From positions 1-64,000 of the forward strand of contig NZ_MWUM01000021.1 of NCBI RefSeq assembly GCF_002028455.1: a stretch of 64,000 nt of DNA. Reading direction: 5' to 3'. The stretch is from Zoogloea sp. LCSB751 (GTDB lineage Bacteria; Pseudomonadota; Gammaproteobacteria; Burkholderiales; Rhodocyclaceae). Positions 7,637-14,845 of this stretch are shown here, piece by piece (the first letter of the stretch is position 1; each line of letters starts with the position of its first letter). The notes under the pieces are model-generated. The model had not been told where the DNA came from, ran no database searches, and was given only the letters and a program-made list of their open reading frames with translations. The translations under genes were made by a program, and so were the position numbers.

Positions 7637-9070
7637 ATGGCCGCCATGACTACACCGACCTCTTCCCGTTGCCCGCTCCATGCGGGCTCTCCGTCCCCGG
7701 CGCCGCTGTCCGGCGCGCCGGGATCCTGGCCACCCGGACCCGCCACTGGCCTCACCGGGTGGAGCCTGCTGCGGCGCATGTCGCGCGATCTGTTGGGCAA
7801 CCTGTCCGCCTGGCAGGCACAGTTCGGCGACGTGATGCATCTGCGCATCTGGCCGGAGCATCAGATCGTCGTGACCGATCCCCAGCTGACGCGCGAACTG
7901 CTGGTGACCCACCACGATGCGCTGATCCGCTGGGAGCGCGGCATGCGCGTGTTCGCCCAGCTCCACGGGCACAGCGTGTTCATCGCCGAGGGCCAGGCCT
8001 GGCAGGACAAGCGCCACGCGCTGCAGCCGGCCTTCTCGGGCAAGGCCGTGGAGGCCTTCGTGCCGACCATTGCGGCCGCAACGGCGGCGGCACTGGAGCG
8101 CTGGCCGGCGGCTGGGGCGTGGCCGATCGAGAGCGCGCTGACATCGCTGACGATGGACGTGATCCTGCGCATGTTGTTCTCCAGCGAGATCGGCGACGAG
8201 GCGCGGATTGCCGAGCAGGCGGTGCGCACGGTCAGCGCGGCGGCCAATGCCGAATTCTACTGGCCGGCCAGCTGGCCCGACTGGATGCCCTGGAAGCGTG
8301 ACAAACGGCAGGCGCTGGCGGCATTGAACGGTTTGATCGGGCGCCATGTGCACGCCCGTTTGACGCAGCCGGAAGATGCCTGGCCGGACGACCTGCTGGC
8401 GCGTCTGCTGCGCTTGCACCGGGAGGATGGACAAGCCTGGCCCTTGCAAGCCGTGCGCGACGAGTGCATGACGACTTTTCTTGCAGGACATGAAACCGCC
8501 GCCGCAACGCTGAGCTGGTGGGCCTGGTGCATGGCGGCCCATCCGGAGGCCCAGACGAAGGCTGCGGCGGAAGTCCGGCTCGGCCTCGGTGATCGGCCGC
8601 CATCCGCCGCCGATCTGCCGCAGCTGCCCTATCTGGCCCAGACGGTGCAGGAGACGCTGCGCCTCTACCCGACGGCGCCGATGCTCAACAGCCGGCGCTC
8701 GACCCGGCCGCTTGCGCTGGGGGACTGGCGTTTCCCGGCGGGGACGATGTTCATGCTGCCGGTGCTGCTGATGCACCGCGATGCGCGCTGGTTTCCGGAG
8801 CCGCTGCGTTTCCAGCCGGAGCGCTTCGGCCCCGCTGCGGCGGATTTTCCCCGCGGGGCGTATCTGCCCTTCGGCGCCGGCCCGCGGGTGTGCCTTGGTC
8901 AGCATCTGGCGCTGACCGAAATGAAGGTGATGACTGCGATGATCCTGCAGCGTTTTGCGCTGTCGGTGCCCGACGGCATGGCTGCGCCGCAGCCCCGCTT
9001 CAACGTGTCCCTGCGGCCGGCTCAGCCCCTGCAGCTGTGCATCTCCCGGCGTGTCGAGGCGGGGTGTTAG
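7637..9070 (+). CDS. Cytochrome P450 monooxygenase
   Basis: About 477 residues, soluble, with no signal peptide or membrane helix. All family signatures are present. These are the I-helix oxygen-binding motif F-L-A-G-H-E-T-A near residue 280, the K-helix E-T-L-R near 340, and the haem loop F-G-A-G-P-R-V-C-L-G-Q, whose Cys ligates haem, near 416. No reductase or ferredoxin domain is fused and no redox partner gene is adjacent, so electrons must come from proteins encoded elsewhere. The start is uncertain: ATG 7637 and ATG 7646 both fit, neither with a strong RBS, and an upstream ATG at 7595 is possible. The gene is divergent from the AraC-type regulator. The substrate is unknown. Confidence 0.9.
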   Translation: MAAMTTPTSSRCPLHAGSPSPAPLSGAPGSWPPGPATGLTGWSLLRRMSRDLLGNLSAWQAQFGDVMHLRIWPEHQIVVTDPQLTRELLVTHHDALIRWERGMRVFAQLHGHSVFIAEGQAWQDKRHALQPAFSGKAVEAFVPTIAAATAAALERWPAAGAWPIESALTSLTMDVILRMLFSSEIGDEARIAEQAVRTVSAAANAEFYWPASWPDWMPWKRDKRQALAALNGLIGRHVHARLTQPEDAWPDDLLARLLRLHREDGQAWPLQAVRDECMTTFLAGHETAAATLSWWAWCMAAHPEAQTKAAAEVRLGLGDRPPSAADLPQLPYLAQTVQETLRLYPTAPMLNSRRSTRPLALGDWRFPAGTMFMLPVLLMHRDARWFPEPLRFQPERFGPAAADFPRGAYLPFGAGPRVCLGQHLALTEMKVMTAMILQRFALSVPDGMAAPQPRFNVSLRPAQPLQLCISRRVEAGC

Positions 9071-9119
9071 GGCCTGCCGGATCTCATCGGCCATCGGCCG
9101 AGCGGGTTGTGGCGACTGT

Positions 9120-10841
9120 TCAGGCCTGCTGCAACTCGGCTCTGGCGAGAAAACGTGCGAAATCGTCGGCCGTCAGCGGGCGGCTGTACAGATAGCCCTG
9201 CATCACGTCGCATTCGCAGGCGGCCAGGAAGCACCGCTGTGCTTCCGTTTCGATGCCTTCGGCAATGACTCGCAGGCCCAGGCTGTGGCCCATCGCGACG
9301 ATGGCGCGCACGATGTTGCGATCGGCCTCGCTGGCGTCCAGATCGGTGATGAACATCCGGTCGATCTTCAGGGTGTCGATCGGGAAACGTTTGAGGTAGC
9401 CGAGGGAGGAATAGTCGGCGCCGAAGTCGTCGAGGGCGATGCGCACACCCAGGTGGCGCAGCGCGTCCATCACGGCGATCGTCTCGATCTCCCCATTGAC
9501 GGCGACCCGCTCGGTGATTTCGAGCACGAGGCGTTCGGGCGGCAGCCCGGTCTGGGCCAGGATGTCCCGGATCATGTCGGTGAGACCGCGCTCGTGGAAC
9601 TGGTTGGCGGACAGGTTTACCGCGATGTTGATCTGCGGCAGCCCATCCTCCCGCCAGCGGCAGATTTGCCGGCAGGCCTGCTCGATCACCCAGCGCCCGA
9701 CGTCTACGATGAGGCCGGTGTCCTCCAGAATGGGGACGAATTCCAGCGGTGAGATCGGGCCCAGCGTGGGGTGCCGCCAGCGCAGCAGTGCCTCGGCGCC
9801 GACGATATGCCCGTCCGAAATGGAGGCCTTGGGCTGGTAATGGAGTTCGAACTCCTGGCGGGCCAGGGCCTGGTGCAGCGCGCTTTCCAGGATCAGCCGG
9901 CGTTTGCCGACCTGGTGCATGTCCGGGGTGTACAGCCGGTAGGTGCCGCCGCGGCGTGCCTCGACCTGCAGCAGGGCGGCGGTGGCGGCGAGCAGCATGT
10001 GTTCGGCGTCGTCTTCGCCGGTGCTGCGCGGACAGGCCCCGATCCGGCTGCTGATCGCAATGCGGTAGTCGCCGAGTTCGAAGGGGGCTTCCAGGGCGCG
10101 GTTCAGGCGCTCGGCGATGGCGGCCAGCGCCGCCTCCCCGTCGCAGTGGGGCAGGGCCAGCGCAAAGCTGCCGTCGTCCAGGTGGGCCAGGAAATCTTCC
10201 GGACCGACCTGCATGGCCAGGCGCCGGGCCATTTCCTGCTGCAATTTGTGGCCGGCGTCGGGCAGCAGCGCACGGATCGCATGGCTGCGGCGCCCCGCTT
10301 CGATGAGCAGCAGGGCCACGCTGCTGGGACCGCTCAACAGCGCTTGCAGGTGCAGTTCCAGGCGGGCCCGGTTGGGTAGGCCGGTGAATGGATTCTGTTC
10401 TGCGCGCTGTTGCAGGGTGGCCCGCGCCGTGCGCAGCTCGGCCTGGGCCCGGGCGTGGGCGATCTCCCGTTCGAGCACCGGCAGCAGCTTGGGCAGGTCG
10501 TGTTTGGCCATGCAGTCGCGGGCACCCCGGTGCATGGCCTCCACGGCCTCGGCGGTTTCCATCGTGCCCGACATGACGATCACCGGCATGGCGGGTTCGC
10601 CGCCGCCGGCCTCACCGATCATGTCGAGGGCGATGAGGGCATCCAGATCGGGCAGGTGGTGGTCGCAGACGACCAGGTCCCAGCCCCCCTCGCGCAGTGC
10701 GGCACTCAGGCCGGCGCGGTTGCCGACGCGGGTGAGGCGGGCCGAAATCGCGCTGTCGAGCAAGGCCAGGCGCAACAGCTCGGCATCGTCGTCCGAGTCT
10801 TCGACCAGCAGAATCTGCAGCACGGTGTTCTCCTTGGGCAT
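9120..10841 (-). CDS. Receiver - degenerate GGDEF - EAL response regulator (c-di-GMP phosphodiesterase type)
   Basis: 573 residues. A receiver domain (about 7-125) has phospho-acceptor Asp60 (V-V-C-D-H-H-L-P). The GGDEF domain (about 145-300) has lost its signature: the site reads A-H-L-D-D-G-S-F, so cyclase activity is unlikely. The EAL domain (about 315-560) keeps A-E-A-L-L-R-W, V-N-L-S-A-N, L-E-I-T-E, L-D-D-F-G-A-D-Y-S-S and A-E-G-I-E-T, so c-di-GMP hydrolysis is expected. The gene follows the ODP-like gene by 49 bases on the same strand and may be the last gene of the chemotaxis-like operon. If phosphorylated by its CheA, it would give that pathway a second-messenger output (inference). 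It is convergent with the P450 gene. Confidence 0.92.
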   Translation of the reverse strand: MPKENTVLQILLVEDSDDDAELLRLALLDSAISARLTRVGNRAGLSAALREGGWDLVVCDHHLPDLDALIALDMIGEAGGGEPAMPVIVMSGTMETAEAVEAMHRGARDCMAKHDLPKLLPVLEREIAHARAQAELRTARATLQQRAEQNPFTGLPNRARLELHLQALLSGPSSVALLLIEAGRRSHAIRALLPDAGHKLQQEMARRLAMQVGPEDFLAHLDDGSFALALPHCDGEAALAAIAERLNRALEAPFELGDYRIAISSRIGACPRSTGEDDAEHMLLAATAALLQVEARRGGTYRLYTPDMHQVGKRRLILESALHQALARQEFELHYQPKASISDGHIVGAEALLRWRHPTLGPISPLEFVPILEDTGLIVDVGRWVIEQACRQICRWREDGLPQINIAVNLSANQFHERGLTDMIRDILAQTGLPPERLVLEITERVAVNGEIETIAVMDALRHLGVRIALDDFGADYSSLGYLKRFPIDTLKIDRMFITDLDASEADRNIVRAIVAMGHSLGLRVIAEGIETEAQRCFLAACECDVMQGYLYSRPLTADDFARFLARAELQQA

Positions 10842-10890
10842 CGGCTTGCCTACTCAGAGCAGGTACGGATTTGAATTGTCGGCGATCTTC

Positions 10891-11658
10891 TCACGCCTGG
10901 GCTTGCGTGTGGCTGACCCCACGGCGCAGGCCGCCCCCCACCGGCAGCTCGTCGAACCAGTTGATGAAGCGCATCACGTCGGCGCCCTGGTAGATGGCGC
11001 CGTGTTGCGGACAGAGCATGTCGATCGGCAACTGGCTGACCCGTTGGCACCAGTCGCGCTTGGCTTCGGTGGAGCCCATCCAGCGGCGGTGGAAGCCTTC
11101 GGCCTGGCGGATGTGGCGATCGAAGTCCTCCACGAACAACGGGTAGTCGCCGGACAGGCGGGCGGCACCCACGTCGCCGCTGAAGAGGATGCGGGCTTTG
11201 CGGTCGTACAGGTGGAAGTTGCCCGACGAGTGCAGATAGTGGGCCGGTACGGCTTCCAGGTTGAGGCGGCCGAGGCGGATCGTACAGCCCTCGTCGGGGA
11301 TGTGGATGAAAGTGTCGCCCTTGCCGCCGAAATGGGGGACGAACTCGGACCACAGCCAGCTCAGGTGGCATTTGAGGTCCGGGTTGAACTCCAGCCACAG
11401 GGCCAGCGACGAGATGATGTCCGGGTCCTGATGGGAGGCGAACAGGGTTTCGATGTGGCGCGGATCGACGGCGGCGGTGAGGGCCGAGAAGACCGCCGAG
11501 AAGATCTCCGAGCCGCCCGGGTCGGTGAGCAGTGCGCGCTGGCCGTCGACGATCAGGTATTCGTTGGTGTCGATCAGGTAATCGGGGCGCGCCGGGTCGC
11601 GGGCGACAACGATCCACTGGTGGTCGCCATCCTGGAAGATGGGGGTGGTTTTTTTCAT
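10891..11658 (-). CDS. ODP-like di-iron metallo-beta-lactamase-fold protein, chemotaxis-associated
   Basis: 255 residues, one domain of the flavodiiron metallo-beta-lactamase fold without the flavodoxin part. The metal-ligand set is complete and correctly spaced: H76, D78 and D80 in S-H-Q-D-P-D, H143 in H-Y-L-H-S-S-G-N, D162 in F-S-G-D, and H219 in P-Q-H-G. Flavodiiron proteins have Glu at the second position; here it is Asp. Family knowledge: ODP proteins of this kind, first studied in Treponema denticola, bind O2 or peroxide at the di-iron site and act as sensors tied to CheA rather than as reductases. The location at the end of a CheA/CheW/MCP cluster supports that role. AGGAACAACA precedes the ATG. 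It could instead be a generic MBL hydrolase, but the context argues against that. Confidence 0.85.
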   Translation of the reverse strand: MKKTTPIFQDGDHQWIVVARDPARPDYLIDTNEYLIVDGQRALLTDPGGSEIFSAVFSALTAAVDPRHIETLFASHQDPDIISSLALWLEFNPDLKCHLSWLWSEFVPHFGGKGDTFIHIPDEGCTIRLGRLNLEAVPAHYLHSSGNFHLYDRKARILFSGDVGAARLSGDYPLFVEDFDRHIRQAEGFHRRWMGSTEAKRDWCQRVSQLPIDMLCPQHGAIYQGADVMRFINWFDELPVGGGLRRGVSHTQAQA

Positions 11659-11685
11659 TGTTGTTCCTGTCTGTGTGGGGATGGC

Positions 11686-12294
11686 CTAGCCGGCGTGCTG
11701 GGTAAGGGCCCGGCGCAACTGCTTGATGGTCCCCAGGATGGCGAGGATGGCGTCTTCGATCTCGTCGGCGACCTGGCGCAGGCTGGCGGCCAGGGCCTGA
11801 CCATAGACGGCCTCGATCTTGGCCGCCCGGGACAGGGCGATGCCGGTGTTGCACAGGCGCAGCGCATGGTCGAGCCGGTTGCCGAGGCCGAACCAGCGTT
11901 CGCTGCCATCGCTGTCGATGCGCGCCTGGCGGGCTTCGATGCGGGTCGCGGCGCCGGCCAGACGCGGCTGGATGTCGGGCGGGACCTGGTCGAGGTGGGC
12001 TACGTGCAGCTTGATGCGGGTGGATTCGGCGACCGAATGCACCAGGTCACCGATGAAGTCGCCTAGCTCGTGCATCTGCCGGTCGAGCTGGCCGCTGAAC
12101 TGGCGCAGTTCGCCGGAGACGATGCCGAAGCCGCGGGCCTGGCTGCCAGCCTGCTTGGCGGCCAGCATGGCGTTGAGGGCCACCAGGTTCACCTGGCGGG
12201 ACAGAGCCGTGACCTGGCGGATGCCGGCGCTGATCTCGACGACCAGTTGGAGGGGACGTCCGCCGGCGTGTGCGGGGGGAGGGACAGGTTCCAT
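11686..12294 (-). CDS. Truncated MCP-like soluble protein (chemoreceptor tip fragment)
   Basis: 202 residues with no membrane segment. Residues about 15-75 look like the tip of a chemoreceptor signalling hairpin: I-R-Q-V-T-A-L-S-R-Q-V-N-L-V-A-L-N-A-M-L-A-A-K, then Q-A-R-G-F-G-I-V-S-G-E-L-R. Compared with the consensus I-A-x-Q-T-N-L-L-A-L-N-A-A-I-E-A-A-R it has lost the E-A-A-R glutamate. The remainder (80-200) is helical with no recognised domain and only one Cys. It sits between a full MCP gene (7 bases after its stop) and the ODP-like gene (27 bases before its start), so it is cotranscribed. It may be an adaptor linking the ODP-like protein to the receptor/CheA array. That role is inferred; no close named family is recognised. 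Confidence 0.75.
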   Translation of the reverse strand: MEPVPPPAHAGGRPLQLVVEISAGIRQVTALSRQVNLVALNAMLAAKQAGSQARGFGIVSGELRQFSGQLDRQMHELGDFIGDLVHSVAESTRIKLHVAHLDQVPPDIQPRLAGAATRIEARQARIDSDGSERWFGLGNRLDHALRLCNTGIALSRAAKIEAVYGQALAASLRQVADEIEDAILAILGTIKQLRRALTQHAG

Positions 12295-12301
12295 TGATAT
12301 C

Positions 12302-14242
12302 TTATTGGGAGTGGCCGGCGGGCGGCGCGGTGCGGAAGTAGGCCACCAGCTGTTGCAGCTGCTCGGCCTGGGCGCTCATTTCTTCCGCGGTGGCGGCCAG
12401 CTCTTCGGAGGCCGCCGCGTTCTGCTGGGTGACCTGGTTGAGCTGGTGCATGGCGGTGCTGATCTGGCCGACGCCGCCGGATTGTTCCTCGGAGGCGGCG
12501 GCGATTTCCTGGACCAGCTCGGAGGTCTTGCGGATCGCCGGGACCATGGCCTGCAGCAGGTGGCCGGCCTGGTCGGCGAGGCGCACGGAGCTGCCGGCGA
12601 CTTCGCCGATTTCCTGGGCGGCTTCCTGGGAGCGTTCGGCCAGCTTGCGCACCTCGGCGGCGACGACGGCGAAGCCCTTGCCATGCTCGCCGGCGCGGGC
12701 CGCTTCGATGGCGGCGTTGAGGGCCAGCAGGTTGGTCTGGTAGGCGATGTCGTCGATGATGCCGATCTTGTCGGCGATCTCCTTCATCGCGGCAACGGTC
12801 TGGGACACCGCGTCGCCGCCGGAAGCGGCTTCCTCGGCGGCCTTGGAGGCCATGCTGTCGGTGAGCTTGGCGTTGTCGCTGTTCTGGTTGATGGAGGCGG
12901 AGGCCTGCTCGACGGTGGCGGAGACTTCCTCGACGCTGGCGGCCTGCTCGCTGGTGGCCTGGGAGAGGCTCTGGGCGGTGGCCGAGACCTCTTCGGAGGC
13001 ACTGCCGAGGCTGTCGGCGGTGCTGCGTACCTGGCCGATGATGTCGGACAGTTTCTCGCTCATGTCGCGCAGGGCGGCCAGCAGTTGGCCGGCTTCGTCC
13101 TGACCATGGACTTCGATGCGGGTCGTGAAGTCGCCGCGGGCGATGACCTGGGCTGTGCTCACGGCCTGCTGCAGCGGGCGGCGCACCAGGCGGCGGATCA
13201 TGCCGTAGAGCACGACATTGAGGGCCAGCACCAGCAGCGCGGTGCCACCGAGGATCACCGCCGCCAACTCGCGGGATTCGCGGGTGAATTCGTCGCGGTA
13301 GGTGGTGACCATGATCTCCCAGCCCCACGGGGCGTACACATCATGCACGGCAACCTTCTCGCGGGCCTCGGTCTCGCCGAGTTCCTTGTTGAGCCAGGGA
13401 TAGAAGGTGGTGCCCTTTTTCCTGGCGAGGACTTCGCGGATGAACTCGCGGCCGCTGGAGTCCTTGGCGCTGAGGATGTTCTTGCCCTCGGCGGCGGGGT
13501 GGATATAGACCATGCCCGGATCGAAGCTGTTGTCGAGCACGGCGGCGTAGCCGGTGTCGCCGATCTTCATGCTCAGGAACTTCTCGCGCAGGCTCTTCAT
13601 GCCGTCGGTCATGTTCATCCCGATGGCGTAGGCGCCGATGATGGCGCCGCGGGCATCCTTGATCGGCTGATAGTAGGCGTAGTTGAACATGCCGTCGCGC
13701 TTGGATGGGCCGGCATAGGTTTCGCCGCGCAGCAGGCGCTCGTAGGCCGGGTGCTTGCGGTCGAGGCGGGCGCCGGTGTTGCGCACGCCGCTGGCGTCCT
13801 TGCCCGAGCTGGCGACGAAGAAAAAGTCGTCGCCCTGGCGCACCGAGATGGTGGCGACGAGGCCGGTGAGGGCGCTGAAGCGGTCGGCGGCCTCGTTGTC
13901 GTTGTTGAGGACCAGGCTGCCGCTCTTCAGCTGCGGAAGCTGCTGGCTGCCGGACGGGATCAGATGGCTGGCATCGACGCTCATCGGGCCGTTGTAGGGC
14001 GCGCGGTAGAGGGCCAGATTGCGTTCCATGCCGAGGCGCAGGCTGTCGTCGGCAGTGGCGATCATGTCGAGCAGGCGCTGGGTGGTGCGCTGCATCTCGG
14101 CAATGCCGCGATCCTCGAGATAGCGTTCGGCGTAGTGGCCGATGACGCCCGCGAGGAGTAGCACCATGAGCAGGGACAGCGCGCTTTGTACCGCGATCAG
14201 GCGGCTGCCGATTGCCATGTCCTTCCAGGACTTGAGTTGCAT
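12302..14242 (-). CDS. Methyl-accepting chemotaxis protein with periplasmic Cache domain
   Basis: 646 residues. A membrane helix lies at about 12-34, then a large periplasmic sensor of the Cache type (about 35-320, with motifs F-N-Y-A-Y-Y-Q-P-I-K-D and G-D-T-G-Y-A-A-V-L-D). A second helix (about 330-352), a HAMP linker (355-405) and the cytoplasmic signalling domain (410-646) follow. The hairpin tip reads D-I-A-Y-Q-T-N-L-L-A-L-N-A-A-I-E-A-A-R-A-G-E-H-G-K-G-F. The C-terminus (G-H-S-Q) has no CheR-tethering pentapeptide. Cache receptors usually bind small organic acids or amino acids; the ligand here is unknown. Most of the signalling domain DNA (12417-13051) appears identical to 15075-15709 in the neighbouring MCP gene. 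AAGGA lies 9 bases before the ATG. Confidence 0.95.
   Translation of the reverse strand: MQLKSWKDMAIGSRLIAVQSALSLLMVLLLAGVIGHYAERYLEDRGIAEMQRTTQRLLDMIATADDSLRLGMERNLALYRAPYNGPMSVDASHLIPSGSQQLPQLKSGSLVLNNDNEAADRFSALTGLVATISVRQGDDFFFVASSGKDASGVRNTGARLDRKHPAYERLLRGETYAGPSKRDGMFNYAYYQPIKDARGAIIGAYAIGMNMTDGMKSLREKFLSMKIGDTGYAAVLDNSFDPGMVYIHPAAEGKNILSAKDSSGREFIREVLARKKGTTFYPWLNKELGETEAREKVAVHDVYAPWGWEIMVTTYRDEFTRESRELAAVILGGTALLVLALNVVLYGMIRRLVRRPLQQAVSTAQVIARGDFTTRIEVHGQDEAGQLLAALRDMSEKLSDIIGQVRSTADSLGSASEEVSATAQSLSQATSEQAASVEEVSATVEQASASINQNSDNAKLTDSMASKAAEEAASGGDAVSQTVAAMKEIADKIGIIDDIAYQTNLLALNAAIEAARAGEHGKGFAVVAAEVRKLAERSQEAAQEIGEVAGSSVRLADQAGHLLQAMVPAIRKTSELVQEIAAASEEQSGGVGQISTAMHQLNQVTQQNAAASEELAATAEEMSAQAEQLQQLVAYFRTAPPAGHSQ
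12417..13051 (-). repeat. 635-bp direct repeat, copy A (inside MCP gene)
   Basis: Reads the same as 15075-15709 on my line-by-line comparison, covering the signalling hairpin of two MCP genes in the same orientation. Differences appear immediately outside both ends. Silent sites are also conserved, so this points to recent duplication or gene conversion rather than purifying selection on the protein. Confidence 0.9.
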
Positions 14243-14277
14243 GACGGTCGTTCCTTGTGGGCGTCGGGGGCCGCGCT

Positions 14278-14811
14278 TCAGGCGGCCAGGGTTTCGGGTT
14301 CGCTGGCAGCCACCGAGGCGAGGCCGGCCAGCTCTTCCACCGAGAAGGTGCGGGCCACGTCAAGCAGGATCACGAAGCGCTCCCCGATCTTGCCCATGCC
14401 ACGGATGAACTCGTTGCGGATATGCACGCCGAAGGAAGGCGGCGGCTCCACGTCGGTGGCGGGGATCTCCAGCACCTCGTTGACGGCGTCCACCAGCACG
14501 CCGAGCTGCTGGATGCCATCCTCGGTGTCCACCTCGACGATCACCACGCAGGTGCGCCGCTTGGGTTCGGTGAGGCCTTGGCCAAAGCGGGCCAGCAGGT
14601 CCACCACCGGCACCACCGAGCCGCGCAGGTTGATGACCCCACGGATGTAGCGCGGCATCATCGGGACCTGGGTGAGCTGGGCGTACTCGATGATTTCGCG
14701 GATCGACAGGATGCCGATCGCGAACAGTTCGCCGCTCAGGTTGAAGGTGAGGTACTGCTCCCGTTCGGCGGCGTGCGCGGGGGCGCCGGCGTTATCGTGT
14801 CTGGGTTGCAT
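14278..14811 (-). CDS. cheW: CheW chemotaxis coupling protein
   Basis: 177 residues, one CheW domain (about 18-160), which couples receptors to CheA in the array. Typical stretches are Y-L-T-F-N-L-S-G-E-L-F-A-I-G-I, I-R-G-V-I-N-L-R-G-S-V-V-P-V-V-D-L and F-V-I-L-L-D. ATG 14811 is chosen because CGGAG lies 7 bases upstream; a longer reading to 14889 adds 26 residues of low-complexity Pro/Arg sequence with no RBS. It sits between the two MCP genes on the same strand. The tail past the domain (about 160-177) is Ala/Glu-rich. Confidence 0.95.
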   Translation of the reverse strand: MQPRHDNAGAPAHAAEREQYLTFNLSGELFAIGILSIREIIEYAQLTQVPMMPRYIRGVINLRGSVVPVVDLLARFGQGLTEPKRRTCVVIVEVDTEDGIQQLGVLVDAVNEVLEIPATDVEPPPSFGVHIRNEFIRGMGKIGERFVILLDVARTFSVEELAGLASVAASEPETLAA

Positions 14812-14845
14812 GCGGTGTCTCCGTTGGGGGGGCGGGGTATGCCGC

